Below, one piece after another: positions 42,565-52,303 of a stretch of DNA of 64,000 nt (positions are counted from its first letter, which is position 1; each line of letters starts with the position of its first letter). The notes below the pieces were generated by a model. It was not told the origin of the DNA, made no database searches, and was given only the letters and a program-made list of their open reading frames with translations. The translations under genes and the position numbers were made by a program. This DNA comes from Ketobacter sp964016105 (lineage in GTDB: Bacteria; Pseudomonadota; Gammaproteobacteria; Pseudomonadales; Ketobacteraceae), in assembly GCA_964016105.1 (NCBI GenBank), contig CAXHEX010000001.1, positions 124,001 to 188,000 on the forward strand, read 5' to 3'.

Positions 42565-43654
42565 AACGCGTGCTTGTAATAGGTGGCTATGGGAACTTTG
42601 GCAGCTTTATTTCTCGAAGTTTAGCCGGCCAGGATAACATACGCCTAGTTATTGCTGGCCGTTCTCTAACTAAAGCACAATCCCTCGCTAGTGATCTTAA
42701 TGCAGAGTCAGTACAACTGGATATTCATTGTAATCTAGATTCAAAATTGAATGAGATTAAACCCAAGATTGTCATACACACTTCCGGGCCATTTCAATCT
42801 CAGAGTTATGAAGTTGCGGAAGCTTGCATTCGATGCAGAGCTCACTATATTGATTTAGCAGATGGCCGTGAGTTCGTTTCTGGAATAGACATCCTCAGCG
42901 AAAAAGCAAAACAAGCAAATGTTTTGATAGTTAGCGGTGCCAGCTCGGTACCTTGCCTTACCGCGGCATTAGTCGACTACTATATAGAGCAATTCAAGTC
43001 ATTGGAAACGCTCGAGTATGGCATTACCACTGCGCAAAAGACGACACGAGGCCTTGCTACTACAGCTGCTATTCTCAGCTACACAGGGAAATCATTTAAA
43101 ACTCTAATACGTGGTAGAACGGAAAACATATATGGCTGGCAGAGTTTACAGAAACAAAAATTCCGTAATTTAGGCAATCGATTACTGGGAAATTGCAACA
43201 TACCTGATTTAGACCTATTTCCTAAGAGATATCCGCAGCTAAAAACCATACGATTTTACGCAGGTTTAGAGTTACCTTTTATCCACCTAACTCTGTGGGG
43301 ACTGTCATGGTTGGTGCGTTTCGGCTTAGTTAAATCGTTAGAACCCACAGCCCCTATCTTGCTCAAGCTTTCTTTTCTATTCGATTGGCTTGGCAGTGCA
43401 AATAGTGGATTTTTATGGATCTGTCAGGCGAAAACAACGAGGGAAGCGATAAATCGATCCGTTTTGAATTAGTAGCTCGCAGTGGTGATGGCCCCTTCAT
43501 TCCTTGTATGCCAGCGATTCTGTTGGCAAAAAAACTCGTTAGTGATGAGATAAGTACGAGGGGGGCTCTGCCTTGTGTTGGAATGATAACTAGAGATGAG
43601 TATCTTAATGGATTAGATGATTTGGATATTGGCTGGGAGGAAATTTTAGATTGA
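42561..43654 (+). pseudogene. Saccharopine-dehydrogenase-like protein with a frameshift
   Basis: The first frame (TTG 42561 to 43472) reads VLVIGGYGNFGSFISRSL, a Rossmann start of saccharopine dehydrogenase-like proteins. It runs to LGSANSGF at 43410. There the family sequence continues in another frame, with MDLSGENNEG, FELVARSGDGPFIPCMPAI and a normal end at 43654. The shift falls in a run of five Ts (43410-43414), and one missing T would restore about 364 residues. A sequencing error is possible. Part of this gene is repeated at 39517-39710. Confidence 0.85.
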
Positions 43655-43804
43655 GTCTTCTGAGGAGCTAATGCGGCAGTTCGAGGCTCTAAGCCAGTTC
43701 GACGAGGAAGAATCAAAATTGCAAAAGCCCTGCTTGAAAGCTTGATCCTCAAGCACAACGCTAAACGGGCTTTTGCTGATGAGATGGCGCAACGGGGGAA
43801 GTGA
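43650..43804 (+). pseudogene. 3' relic of an XRE-type regulator
   Basis: The frame at 43650 reads IESSEELMRQFEALSQFDEEES. After a one-base shift at an A run near 43715 it continues IAKALLESLILKHNAKRAF and ends at 43804. This is the C-terminal tail pattern of many XRE-family regulators (EELxRQFExLxxFDEEExxxxKxLLExLILKHxxKR). The helix-turn-helix half is absent. Confidence 0.55.
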
Positions 43805-43811
43805 TTTTTTG

Positions 43812-44198
43812 TTATAGAGAACCTTTAACTATTAGCTTCTCTTGAACCCATCTACATCGGTTTTGCGGTGCGTGGCCGCCATATTCTGTATAAGTTAAAA
43901 AGACTGCTTTGCAAGTCTTACACCGCCTTATGACTGATTCATGGTATGGATAATAAGCTAAAGCTATTGGTGCATCCTTGCTCCAATAATTGGTTCCATT
44001 TGGATGATATTCTGTGTAGCCATTTTGATTTATAAATTTATCGGCGTCATTATGTTCACCGAGAGTGTCTAATACTGTTTCCATTTCAGAGGTTAATTTA
44101 TCCCAGCCCTCGAAATTTGTCTTGTTGCACTTAATGCAGACACCGGTTTTTTCGTCATCCAGTAAAGCTATAAATTCATCACATGTGTATTTTTTCAT
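43812..44198 (-). CDS. Putative immunity protein for the orphan Rhs toxin
   Basis: The 128-residue protein has two CxxC pairs (CIKC near the N-terminus, CKTC near the C-terminus) that suggest a zinc ribbon. It also has a C-terminal HAPQNRCRWVQ segment. No known family is recognised. It starts at ATG 44198, overlapping the stop of the toxin module at 44201. That tight 3' position is where immunity genes sit in Rhs loci. Confidence 0.6.
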   Translation of the reverse strand: MKKYTCDEFIALLDDEKTGVCIKCNKTNFEGWDKLTSEMETVLDTLGEHNDADKFINQNGYTEYHPNGTNYWSKDAPIALAYYPYHESVIRRCKTCKAVFLTYTEYGGHAPQNRCRWVQEKLIVKGSL

Positions 44199-44200
44199 AG

Positions 44201-44953
44201 TCACTTCTTGTCTTTAATTATTCTGGTATTCGTAAACATCTTTTCATAACCGGCCAGACTCTTGTCATGTGTTATTTTCTCTGATCCAACCAAGGCTGCT
44301 TCTGTTGTTCCTGATTTCGTTTTACCTCCAGGAACCCATTCACCGGGAATAGCGCCTGGCTCATTTCCAATTGGTATTTCATATTTAAACCTTGTATCGC
44401 CTGGATCAATTTTCACATACATGATTTTTTCTTTTGAAAGATCTACTCCATCACCCAAATTGAGCTCATCGCGAAGCACTTTCCAATCACCAGTATCCTC
44501 GTATTTTTTAATGACCTCGTCCATTTCCGAACTTAGCCCAACAAATTTACGTGGAGGCAAACCTGGATAACGACTTCCAGTTGTCCAGCTTTCAACAACA
44601 ATAAAAGCACCTCCTTCAGTTTCAAACTTTTGCTGGTGTGCATCAATATACGATTGAGGTAAATAAGTTGCAGGATCAGGCTTGGTGCCTTTATCCATTG
44701 CCTCAACTTCTTTCATTTTTCTGTATGTCTTTGACGCTTCCGAGCTGTTTGCAAAATGCTCTTTGTTTTCTTGCTGAAATTTATTCCATGGATTTTGTTC
44801 TTTGCAAGTCAATCCTAGGGGATCAATCCAGGTGACAGGGTTAGGTGCATGAGCGTAACAGTTATCCCCACCCAATAAACCAATCGGGTCTTGTTGTGTA
44901 AACTGCCCCGTAGACGGATCGTAATACCGATGCCGGTTATAATGAAGCCCGGT
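44201..44953 (-). pseudogene. Orphan Rhs C-terminal toxin module (no start)
   Basis: From about 44953 downward the frame reads TGLHYNRHRYYDPSTGQFTQ, then QDPIGLLGG, and the cleavage-type motif WIDPLGL. These are the end of the Rhs core, nearly identical to the full Rhs gene. A different 190-residue C-terminus follows, starting CKEQNPWNKFQQENKEHF, whose toxin class I cannot name. There is no start codon or Rhs body. It is the usual displaced-tip arrangement from which recombination can swap toxins. The upstream side has been replaced by endonuclease DNA at 44953/44954. Confidence 0.8.
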
Positions 44954-45451
44954 ATCAATACGCCCGTTACCTGGAGCGACATCCTCACCGAACGATTAAA
45001 AGGCGGCAGAGGCAGTGCCATAAAAGGCCAGCGCAGAGGCCGACACCTGGAAGATTTCGTTGAAAAGATCATCATTGATGTCTTTGGTAAAGATTCTTAT
45101 GACGTGCGCTGCCAATTCTTGGGCGCAACATCCACAAGTTTTGAAAAGGCAGATTTTGCCATTCAGTCCAAAGATGACCCGGCCATTCTAATCGAGGTCA
45201 AAGCCTACGGTGCCACCGGCAGCAAGCAGACTGATGTCCTGGGTGACATAACCCGCATCGTCAATGAAAAACGCTATGACACCCATTTTCTGCTGGTGAC
45301 AGACGGCATTACCTGGAAGGATCGCATCAGCGATTTGCGCAAGCTCATTGAGCTGCAAAACCAAGGCAAAATCACCCGGATTTATACTCAATCAATGGCT
45401 GATCAGTTGCGGGCAGACTTGGTGCAGTTAAAACAGGAGCATGGCCTGTAA
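44954..45451 (+). pseudogene. Restriction endonuclease, 5'-truncated
   Basis: The frame reads VTWSDILTERLKGGRGSAIK, then RGRHLEDFVEKII, then KADFAIQSKDDPAILIEVKA with a PD-(D/E)xK-like pattern (D, then E-V-K). It ends LKQEHGL at 45451. The family has an N-terminal part that is missing here. The junction with Rhs DNA is at 44953/44954, and no cognate methylase is present. Confidence 0.72.
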
Positions 45452-45462
45452 TTGCTGCTTGG

Positions 45463-45816
45463 CTATTCAGAAGCAATTACAGATTTCCTATAAATGTTAT
45501 AGCGCTGAGGCTGAATTTCTTTCAAACCAATCAGAATATACTGATTCGCTCCACATTTAGGGCAACTGCAAGCTACTACATAAGCAGGAATACCAGCTTT
45601 AAGATAATAGTGATTGTCAGACTGAGAGATAAGTTTATTTTCGAGCAAATAGCCAACAAGCTCGTTTGAAACACCTCTAACATCCTGAAGATCAGTAACA
45701 CTGTGCTGGCTTTGCTCTCCACATTCAATACACGTATACGGGTAGCTGTTTTCGGTAATACCCGTATCATCCCCATCCCAAATTAAGTTATTTCTTTTTC
45801 CTACGTATTTGTACAT
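45463..45816 (-). CDS. Putative immunity protein for the TNT-type Rhs toxin
   Basis: The 117-residue protein has CIEC (about residues 29-32) and CSCPKC (about 83-88), probably a zinc ribbon, and a C-terminal LIGLKEIQPQRYNIYRK. It begins next to the stop codon of the Rhs gene (1 bp). That position is diagnostic for immunity proteins. It does not resemble the known TNT inhibitor from mycobacteria as far as I can tell. Confidence 0.65.
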   Translation of the reverse strand: MYKYVGKRNNLIWDGDDTGITENSYPYTCIECGEQSQHSVTDLQDVRGVSNELVGYLLENKLISQSDNHYYLKAGIPAYVVACSCPKCGANQYILIGLKEIQPQRYNIYRKSVIASE

Positions 45817-48800
45817 TTAAAGCTTACTCGGATCGTATTTAGGGGTTACCGGTTTGAGATAACCATCGGCTACTAGCTTTTCAATACTATCAGACAATTC
45901 ATACTGCGTTCCCTTACCTTGCATTCCAAACCACGGAATAGCTTCTGCGGATTCGACATCCAAAGGTTTCAAGACTTCGTATGACATATAGGGCTTGTTT
46001 TTGGTCGCCATAGGCAAGGCACGTTTATCAAATTTTTCCCCCTCTGGTGACACAAATGATCCCATATCACGAAAATCACCTGAGCTATCATGCCAACCAC
46101 CAAATCTATCAATTCGATGACCTGGCTGCAGAGTTTCAGCTTTAGGGCTAATTGCGCCTCTATTAGGCGGCCAGCTTCCCGCGCCTAAAAGAGCCTCCAG
46201 CTCAGCCCACTCCCCATTTTTCCAATGCTTATAACCTTGCGCTGCCTGTTTACTATCTTTGAACACCCCTTTAGAGCGCTGCTGGAACACATTCCAGGGA
46301 TTTTCTTTACAGCTTAATCCACTTGGATCAATCCACCCGGTTGGATTTGGCGCGTATTGATAGTTGTTCAGTCCACCATCAAGCCCGATAGGATCTTGTT
46401 GGGTGAATTGACCGGTATTCGGATCATAGTATCTATGCCGGTTGTAATGCAGCCCGGTTTCCTGGTCATAATACTGCCCCTGATACCGGATATTGTTTTC
46501 TACCTGCTCAACCTCTTTCCGAGCAACATTACCATAAACCTTATACCGTGCCGACCAAACCACTCCCCCTTCCCAGTTGGTCAGCTCTTGCGGAGTTCCT
46601 AAATGATCCAGGTGGTAGAAGTAGCATTGGTTATTCTCAATAAAACACAACGGTTTAAAGCTGTTCGGCTCATACAGGTACACCTTCTCCTTATGGTTCC
46701 GATGCTCACTGAGCAACACGTCCCCGTTCCATAGGAATTCCGTGGTCCCGAACTCATCCTGCTTGCTTACCCGTCTTCCCAGTGGATCATACTGGTAGTG
46801 GGTAGTTTGCCCGTCCTTCTCAACCTGAATCAGTTGATTTTGACTATTATACGTGTATCTCGTATTGAGCCTACCGCCCGTACCACGGCGTTCTTCGGTT
46901 AAATTACCCCGTTCGTCATAAGTAAAATGCCTGTCACCGTGGAACGCTAGCCGGTTACCTTTTGATGTGTTCCCTTGCTGATTCTGCGTACTTTGCGAGC
47001 TGTTTTGCCCACTCAATATATTTCCAGCCGGATCAAACTCAAACTGCTCTTGAGCATACCCCTCTACCTTTTGCAGGCGGTCCAGGGGGTCATAGTGGTA
47101 TTGGGTGGTGCCTTTATGGAGATCTCTAATTTGATTGAGACGTCCGGCGTTATCGTAGGCATAGTGCCTTGTTATAACCGCATGACGGCTGTGCTGGGCC
47201 TGGACTTTGTGTTGGGTTAGTCGGCCAGCGGGGTCGTATTCAAACGCCGATTGCAGCGTGCCTTGGCTTCGGCCAATTTCTATTCCCAAATGGTTGCGCT
47301 GTAGTTGAGTGAGGCGACGCCCGTTGTAATCCAGAGCGGTAAACTGGCCCCATTGGTCATATTGGTAGGCGATATCACTGCCATTGGGCAGTGAACTGCT
47401 AATACGCTGGCCCAATGGGTTGTACTGATGTTGCAGGGGATGGTGGTCTTGCAGTTCGTTGATCAAATGGCCGTTGGGGCTGTATTCAAATACCAGGCTA
47501 CGGTGACGGTTGGCAGCGCTGATAAGGCGGCCATTTTTATCGTAGGCAAAGGTGTTGGTTTCACCGTCCGGCGCTTTTTTCTGGAGCAGGCGGCCCATAG
47601 GGTCACGCATGAAGTGCGTGGTATTGTGTTCCGCTTCACCGGAGCCTTCCAGGTGGGCGGTTAAATGGCCCAATGGGTTATATTGGTATTGCTGAACTCG
47701 GCCATCAAACCCCACCTCTTCAATCAAACGCTCGTTAGCGTCGTATTTCAGTTGGTATTGCTCGCCTTTCTCATTAACAAGGCCGATAAGGTTACGCTCC
47801 TTATCGTACTGGTATTGCAACACCTGACCCATGGGGTCGATCCGTCGCGTTATTTGGGCCAGGCCATCGTATTCAAACTGGGTGGTGCGGCCCAGTGGAT
47901 CAGTGTAGGCGGTGAGCTGGCGATTGGCGTTATACTGCAGTTTTGCCTGGCCGCCGTCGGGGTACAAAACCGCGCAAAGATCGCCTTTTATATTGTGCTG
48001 ATAACGTGTAGTTTGTTCACCCTGCTGCACTATAGCCAAGTTGCCATGGCTATCGTACTGGTAGTGGCTGGGTTCTCCATCGCCAATTACCTGGGTTTGT
48101 AATTGGCCTATAGTGTTCCAAGCTAGCAGCCGCCGATTGCCCATGGGGTCAACGATGATTTGGGGTAGGCCTTCTTCGTTGTAAAAATACTGGGTAGCGT
48201 TGCCTTCGGCATCAATGGTTTTACTGACCAGCCCCATTTCATTATATTCCCGCTGCCAGCGGTTGCCTTCCGCATCGCTATAACAAACAGGCCGGTGTTG
48301 TTTATCATAGAGCAGGGTATAGCCACCTCCTGCGCTATCTGATTCCGCCGCAAGGTTACCTGCTTTGTCATAGCGGAAATGATGCTCAAACCCCATGGCA
48401 TCAACGGTTTTTATTTTGCGACAGTGGCGGTCGTACTGGTACTCCGTGACATGACCCTGGGGATCGATTTCTTTTTCAACCAATCCCCGACGGTCATAAT
48501 GAATCTCTAGAACACCACCGTTGCTGTCGATGGATTTGTTGATACGGTTTTTAGGGTCCCATTCAAAACGATAATCATAGATACCATTATCACCCCATTG
48601 TCGCAGGCAGCGGGCCTGACTGTTGTACTGATCCCACTGAAAATAAAAGTGGAATCCGGTGCGTAAAGTCCGCTCGGTAATAACGTGATTTTGATATTGA
48701 AATGACTCGGCATCACCACCTGCGTCTTCTACCGCCACGAGATCGTTTTCTACATTGTAATGATAGGTCACCAACAAAGTACCGTTGCTGTCTTCAATGC

Positions 48801-50346
48801 GCTCAATAAGCCCGTGGTAGTTATTATGAAAGTTGAGCACCGCACCCCAGCTGGACTCCATGCGTTCTATCTGCTGGTTGTCAGGATTATAGAAACAGTC
48901 CCAACGGTTACCCACACTGTCGATCAACGCCATCAAACGCAATGTGCCTGTTGTCACGGCGGAACCGTTTGCACTGTGGCTTTCGGGGCCCACAAACAAC
49001 TTGTCTGGTTGGCCTGGCTGCTTGAGGTAGAAGATATTGTGCCAGTCCCGATGGAGGAACAGTCCCTCGGTACTGTTGGTGGTGAACTGTCCAATGGCTG
49101 GAACCGGGAATTCAATTTGACGGCCTTCACGCTCGTTATAAAGCACCGCATCGTTACCCAATTGTAGGGTTTCACAGGTGGGGAAGGTCCAACCGTGGCC
49201 CAATCCACGGTTACGATTGTTTGAAGTTCGATAGTGCCGAACCCAGGAGAGGGGCAACAGGCCGGGTACAGTAAAATCAATTTGCTGAAGCAGCTCTTCG
49301 CCGGTAATCATGCTGATAGGCTCACCGGATTGGCAGGTTTTATGGTTAGCCTGACACAAATCCCCATTCTGATTGCTACCACCACGGTTATTATCACCAG
49401 CGTGATTTCCATTCATGGGGTGGTTGGTTTTACTGGTTTTTAGGTCGTAATTGCCTTTACCTTGGGTGGCGCCTCGGAATTTTTGCTTGGGCTTTATTTT
49501 CTTAAGCTGTTTGCTGAGATCTTTAATCAACCCCATGGCCTTGCCCATGGTTTGGCCGCCCTTGGCGACGGATTTACCCGCCATGGCGACGGCACCAGTA
49601 CCGCCACTAAGGGCTCCAATCACCAATCCCACCACAATGTCGGAACCGGCACTGCCCGCCATATAGGCTTGATCAACACTGTGATGGGCATCCCAATAGG
49701 ATTGAGGAAACTCATACAGCATGTCCCGAACTTCTTCGTCTGATAGTAGAAGAAACAGGTTTTCTGCGGTTTCCATTGCAGAGTCGGCCATTTCCTGACC
49801 ATCGCTGCGGGCTTCCTCCATCTTGGCCTGCAACCCCTTGATGTCACCACTAACGATGCATTGCCATAGATCCATGTAGGCAAGACCAAGGCTGGCTAAT
49901 ATTTCTCCTGCCTGTGCAATAAAATCCACAAAATCAGTGGCGCCATCCCACACTCCTCGCACAAAAGCACCACTGTAAGCCGCTCCTTTTTCTATGACGG
50001 ATTTGTCCTGCCATGCTTCCTCTTTTAGCGCTGCATTCGCTTCAATTCCGCTTAAGATTCCATCGAGGGTGCTTTTGAGTTCTGTGCGCAAGCGCGCGGC
50101 TTCTTGCTCAGCCAAAGCATCGTTATCTGGGTTGAATACCACTTGCAGCGGACCCGGCAGCAATCCTTCCACATGGGCTTCGCCTTTAGAATTGGTAACA
50201 CCGCGGACTTTTACGGCTGGGTTACGCTCACATGTGACTTCGAAAGGCAGGTCTGCAATGGGCGTTTTATATAGATCGTCGTAGCTGTACTTTAAATCGA
50301 ACCACTGATCTGCTTTTTGACATTTTGGATAGGAGATCTCAGACAT
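45817..50346 (-). CDS. Rhs polymorphic toxin with TNT-like C-terminal domain
   Basis: The 1509-residue protein has an N-terminal adaptor (1-230) and hydrophobic helices (about 232-262). A Rhs N-terminal region starts GEPISMITGEELLQQIDF (about 343), about 30 YD repeats follow (about 500-1270), and the core ends YYDPNTGQFTQQDPIGL with cleavage-type WIDPSGL ending at 1344. The 165-residue C-terminus reads SWPPNRGAI, HRIDRFGG (R1411), GSFVSPEGEKFDKRALP, WFGMQGKGTQYEL (Q1481). That order matches the TNT fold, an NAD+ glycohydrolase. No PAAR domain is seen. The delivery system is not in the window. Confidence 0.88.
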   Translation of the reverse strand: MSEISYPKCQKADQWFDLKYSYDDLYKTPIADLPFEVTCERNPAVKVRGVTNSKGEAHVEGLLPGPLQVVFNPDNDALAEQEAARLRTELKSTLDGILSGIEANAALKEEAWQDKSVIEKGAAYSGAFVRGVWDGATDFVDFIAQAGEILASLGLAYMDLWQCIVSGDIKGLQAKMEEARSDGQEMADSAMETAENLFLLLSDEEVRDMLYEFPQSYWDAHHSVDQAYMAGSAGSDIVVGLVIGALSGGTGAVAMAGKSVAKGGQTMGKAMGLIKDLSKQLKKIKPKQKFRGATQGKGNYDLKTSKTNHPMNGNHAGDNNRGGSNQNGDLCQANHKTCQSGEPISMITGEELLQQIDFTVPGLLPLSWVRHYRTSNNRNRGLGHGWTFPTCETLQLGNDAVLYNEREGRQIEFPVPAIGQFTTNSTEGLFLHRDWHNIFYLKQPGQPDKLFVGPESHSANGSAVTTGTLRLMALIDSVGNRWDCFYNPDNQQIERMESSWGAVLNFHNNYHGLIERIEDSNGTLLVTYHYNVENDLVAVEDAGGDAESFQYQNHVITERTLRTGFHFYFQWDQYNSQARCLRQWGDNGIYDYRFEWDPKNRINKSIDSNGGVLEIHYDRRGLVEKEIDPQGHVTEYQYDRHCRKIKTVDAMGFEHHFRYDKAGNLAAESDSAGGGYTLLYDKQHRPVCYSDAEGNRWQREYNEMGLVSKTIDAEGNATQYFYNEEGLPQIIVDPMGNRRLLAWNTIGQLQTQVIGDGEPSHYQYDSHGNLAIVQQGEQTTRYQHNIKGDLCAVLYPDGGQAKLQYNANRQLTAYTDPLGRTTQFEYDGLAQITRRIDPMGQVLQYQYDKERNLIGLVNEKGEQYQLKYDANERLIEEVGFDGRVQQYQYNPLGHLTAHLEGSGEAEHNTTHFMRDPMGRLLQKKAPDGETNTFAYDKNGRLISAANRHRSLVFEYSPNGHLINELQDHHPLQHQYNPLGQRISSSLPNGSDIAYQYDQWGQFTALDYNGRRLTQLQRNHLGIEIGRSQGTLQSAFEYDPAGRLTQHKVQAQHSRHAVITRHYAYDNAGRLNQIRDLHKGTTQYHYDPLDRLQKVEGYAQEQFEFDPAGNILSGQNSSQSTQNQQGNTSKGNRLAFHGDRHFTYDERGNLTEERRGTGGRLNTRYTYNSQNQLIQVEKDGQTTHYQYDPLGRRVSKQDEFGTTEFLWNGDVLLSEHRNHKEKVYLYEPNSFKPLCFIENNQCYFYHLDHLGTPQELTNWEGGVVWSARYKVYGNVARKEVEQVENNIRYQGQYYDQETGLHYNRHRYYDPNTGQFTQQDPIGLDGGLNNYQYAPNPTGWIDPSGLSCKENPWNVFQQRSKGVFKDSKQAAQGYKHWKNGEWAELEALLGAGSWPPNRGAISPKAETLQPGHRIDRFGGWHDSSGDFRDMGSFVSPEGEKFDKRALPMATKNKPYMSYEVLKPLDVESAEAIPWFGMQGKGTQYELSDSIEKLVADGYLKPVTPKYDPSKL

Positions 50347-50552
50347 GGCTGGCTTCGGCTTTCGTTAACTGCTTTTTAAGAAGACAGAGCCAACGCTAAA
50401 TAGAAGCAATTTATGAAATAACAGCGATATTTTGCGGTATTCATGGTCATTTATTGACCTGGAGCAGGGTTCCTAATAATTCCCACTATACTGATAGTAA
50501 TTCGGTGTTTTCTGACCCATTCTTTACTCATACATTATTGAGAGAAGCTAAC

Positions 50553-51320
50553 ATGGCAAAGTCAGCAGAAATACTTTATCAAGATGACAACCACCTGTGT
50601 TTGTATTTTACTGATTTGGTGAGCGGTGAAGCCATCCCCAGTAACCAGCTGGTTATCGTAGACCAAGGCCAAGCAGCGATTTTCGATCCCGGCGGTGAAC
50701 TTACTTATACACCCCTTTCCATTGCCCTATCCAAACATGTGGATGTGAAGACTTCTCTAAAGCTGGTTTTTGCTTCCCATCAAGACCCAGACATTATCAC
50801 CTCGTTACCGCGGTGGCTGATGCATTCGGACTGCAGAGTTGTGACCTCTAAACTTTGGGGGAGATTTTTACCTCATCTGGTTTCTAATTTTGTTAGTGGG
50901 AACATGAATAAAAATCTGTATGAACGCCTGTTGGAACTACCCGATACGGGGGCGAAAGTGCTGTTGGGGAACAATCATATTTTGGCTATTCCAGCTCATT
51001 TCCTTCACTCTGTAGGCAATTTTCATTTTTACGATCCGATTAGCAAAATATTGTTTTCTGGGGATGTGGGTGCCGCCATCACGCCGGGAGAAGATCATAT
51101 TCCCGTCACTAATATGGAGGAACACATTCCTAAAATGGAAGGCTTCCATCGCCGCTATATGGCTTCAAACAAAGCGGCTAAAGACTGGGTTGCGAGAGTT
51201 CGAGGGTTGGATATCGAGATCATGGTTCCCCAGCATGGTCGTCCCTTTAAGGGCACAGACACCATTGAGGCCTTCTATCAATGGTTTGAACAGTTAGATT
51301 GTGGGGTGGACCTGTTGTGA
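50553..51320 (+). CDS. MBL-fold di-iron protein, ODP/FprA-like
   Basis: The 255-residue protein has the metallo-beta-lactamase fold. IFDPGGELTYTP comes first; then FASHQDPDIITSLP carries the first ligands (H76, D78, D80); then AHFLHSVGNFHFYDPISKILFSGDVG; then PQHGRPF at the end. It fits the oxygen-binding di-iron (ODP/FprA-type) branch rather than a lactamase. ATG 50553 is chosen over the open frame 33 codons upstream. No partner reductase is adjacent. Confidence 0.78.
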   Translation: MAKSAEILYQDDNHLCLYFTDLVSGEAIPSNQLVIVDQGQAAIFDPGGELTYTPLSIALSKHVDVKTSLKLVFASHQDPDIITSLPRWLMHSDCRVVTSKLWGRFLPHLVSNFVSGNMNKNLYERLLELPDTGAKVLLGNNHILAIPAHFLHSVGNFHFYDPISKILFSGDVGAAITPGEDHIPVTNMEEHIPKMEGFHRRYMASNKAAKDWVARVRGLDIEIMVPQHGRPFKGTDTIEAFYQWFEQLDCGVDLL

Positions 51321-51397
51321 TTTTATAAAAGGGAGCAATCAAAATGAGCCCACCCATTGAGTTTACGCTCATATTGAAAATATCCTATCACTTTGAT

Positions 51398-52303
51398 TTA
51401 GGGATTCCATGGACTGAAATCTGAGCCAGTCAAATTCGATAATTCAATGTTCAACGGGCTAAATTCTTCATCTAATTCATCTAATAGTTTTCGCTCTTCC
51501 GCAGAAAGATCGCGTTTTTTCTTACTTATCACAAATCGATGATACAGGGCTTTCAAGTGCTTCAGAATAGGCAAAGCGGTACTCAAATTTGGTACCATTT
51601 TTTTAAGCGTTCTCACTAATTGAAAAATTTTTTGATTCTTGACTTGAATGCTTATATTTTTTTGCTCAAAGGAATAGGTTTCATAAAATTCGGCATCTAA
51701 ACCCAGCTTTGTCACTAGTGGTTGAAGTGCCCCTTTCGGATCTTTTACCAACTCTTCAAAAATTATGATGGTAATTCGTTGTTTACCAAAAGCATCGATC
51801 CAGCGCTTAAGATATTGTGCGTAATTACTGTGCTCAAGAGTATTAGCCAATATCGCCTTTTCACTGGGGATAGATCCAGAGCGCACCATCTGCAAAAACT
51901 CGTTGAAAGAAATATTCTGTCCTAGTGAACCCATATTATTCTGCGCAAATTGGTACAACGAATAAATTCTACGGGATGGTTTTCTTAATATAAAAACGAT
52001 ATGGGGTTTTGGTTGCAAAGCCGATAATGTTGTCAGAGCGAGTTCTTGATAAAGATAATCGGGCGTACACTCCATCAGCACTTTATGTTGGGTTTCGTTA
52101 AAATCCGTAAAAAACTGATCATATCCAGCTAAGCCTAGATTGGCAAAGTTGTAATTCGGATTATATAACGGATAACCTGGGTCAATTAAAAAGCGGGTCT
52201 CTTGCTCATTTGCAGCACAAACCGAAGGGTGGCCTTCCAAATAACTAAATAAAGATGTGGAACCACATTTCGGTGCTCCGGCTATTACAAGGTTAGGTAT
52301 CAT
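51398..52303 (-). CDS. Sulfotransferase (EPS locus)
   Basis: The 301-residue protein has the PAPS-binding loop GAPKCGSTSLFSYLEGHPSV at its N-terminus and the 3'-phosphate-binding stretch FILRKPSRRIYSLYQFA (about residue 109). It transfers sulfate from PAPS to a carbohydrate. ATG 52303 overlaps the stop of the polymerase gene (ATGA); the open frame begins 21 codons earlier inside that gene. It is the second gene of a two-gene unit. Confidence 0.87.
   Translation of the reverse strand: MIPNLVIAGAPKCGSTSLFSYLEGHPSVCAANEQETRFLIDPGYPLYNPNYNFANLGLAGYDQFFTDFNETQHKVLMECTPDYLYQELALTTLSALQPKPHIVFILRKPSRRIYSLYQFAQNNMGSLGQNISFNEFLQMVRSGSIPSEKAILANTLEHSNYAQYLKRWIDAFGKQRITIIIFEELVKDPKGALQPLVTKLGLDAEFYETYSFEQKNISIQVKNQKIFQLVRTLKKMVPNLSTALPILKHLKALYHRFVISKKKRDLSAEERKLLDELDEEFSPLNIELSNLTGSDFSPWNP

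Noticed and set aside
43410..43420. Programmed -1 frameshift at the T5 run
   Set aside because: The heptamer is A-TTT-TTA and not a canonical X-XXY-YYZ slippery site, and no downstream pseudoknot is evident. Simple indel or sequencing error is more likely.
43415..43654. Separate 79-codon + strand gene
   Set aside because: It continues the family sequence of the upstream saccharopine-dehydrogenase-like gene after a one-base shift and has no ribosome-binding site of its own.
47000..49000. CRISPR-like or tandem-repeat array
   Set aside because: The periodicity is that of degenerate YD protein repeats, with no exact direct repeats and spacers.
46300..49900. Many + strand ORFs (for example 47665-48102 and 48760-49167)
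   Set aside because: These are shadows of the Rhs gene; its repeated YD codons leave the opposite strand open.
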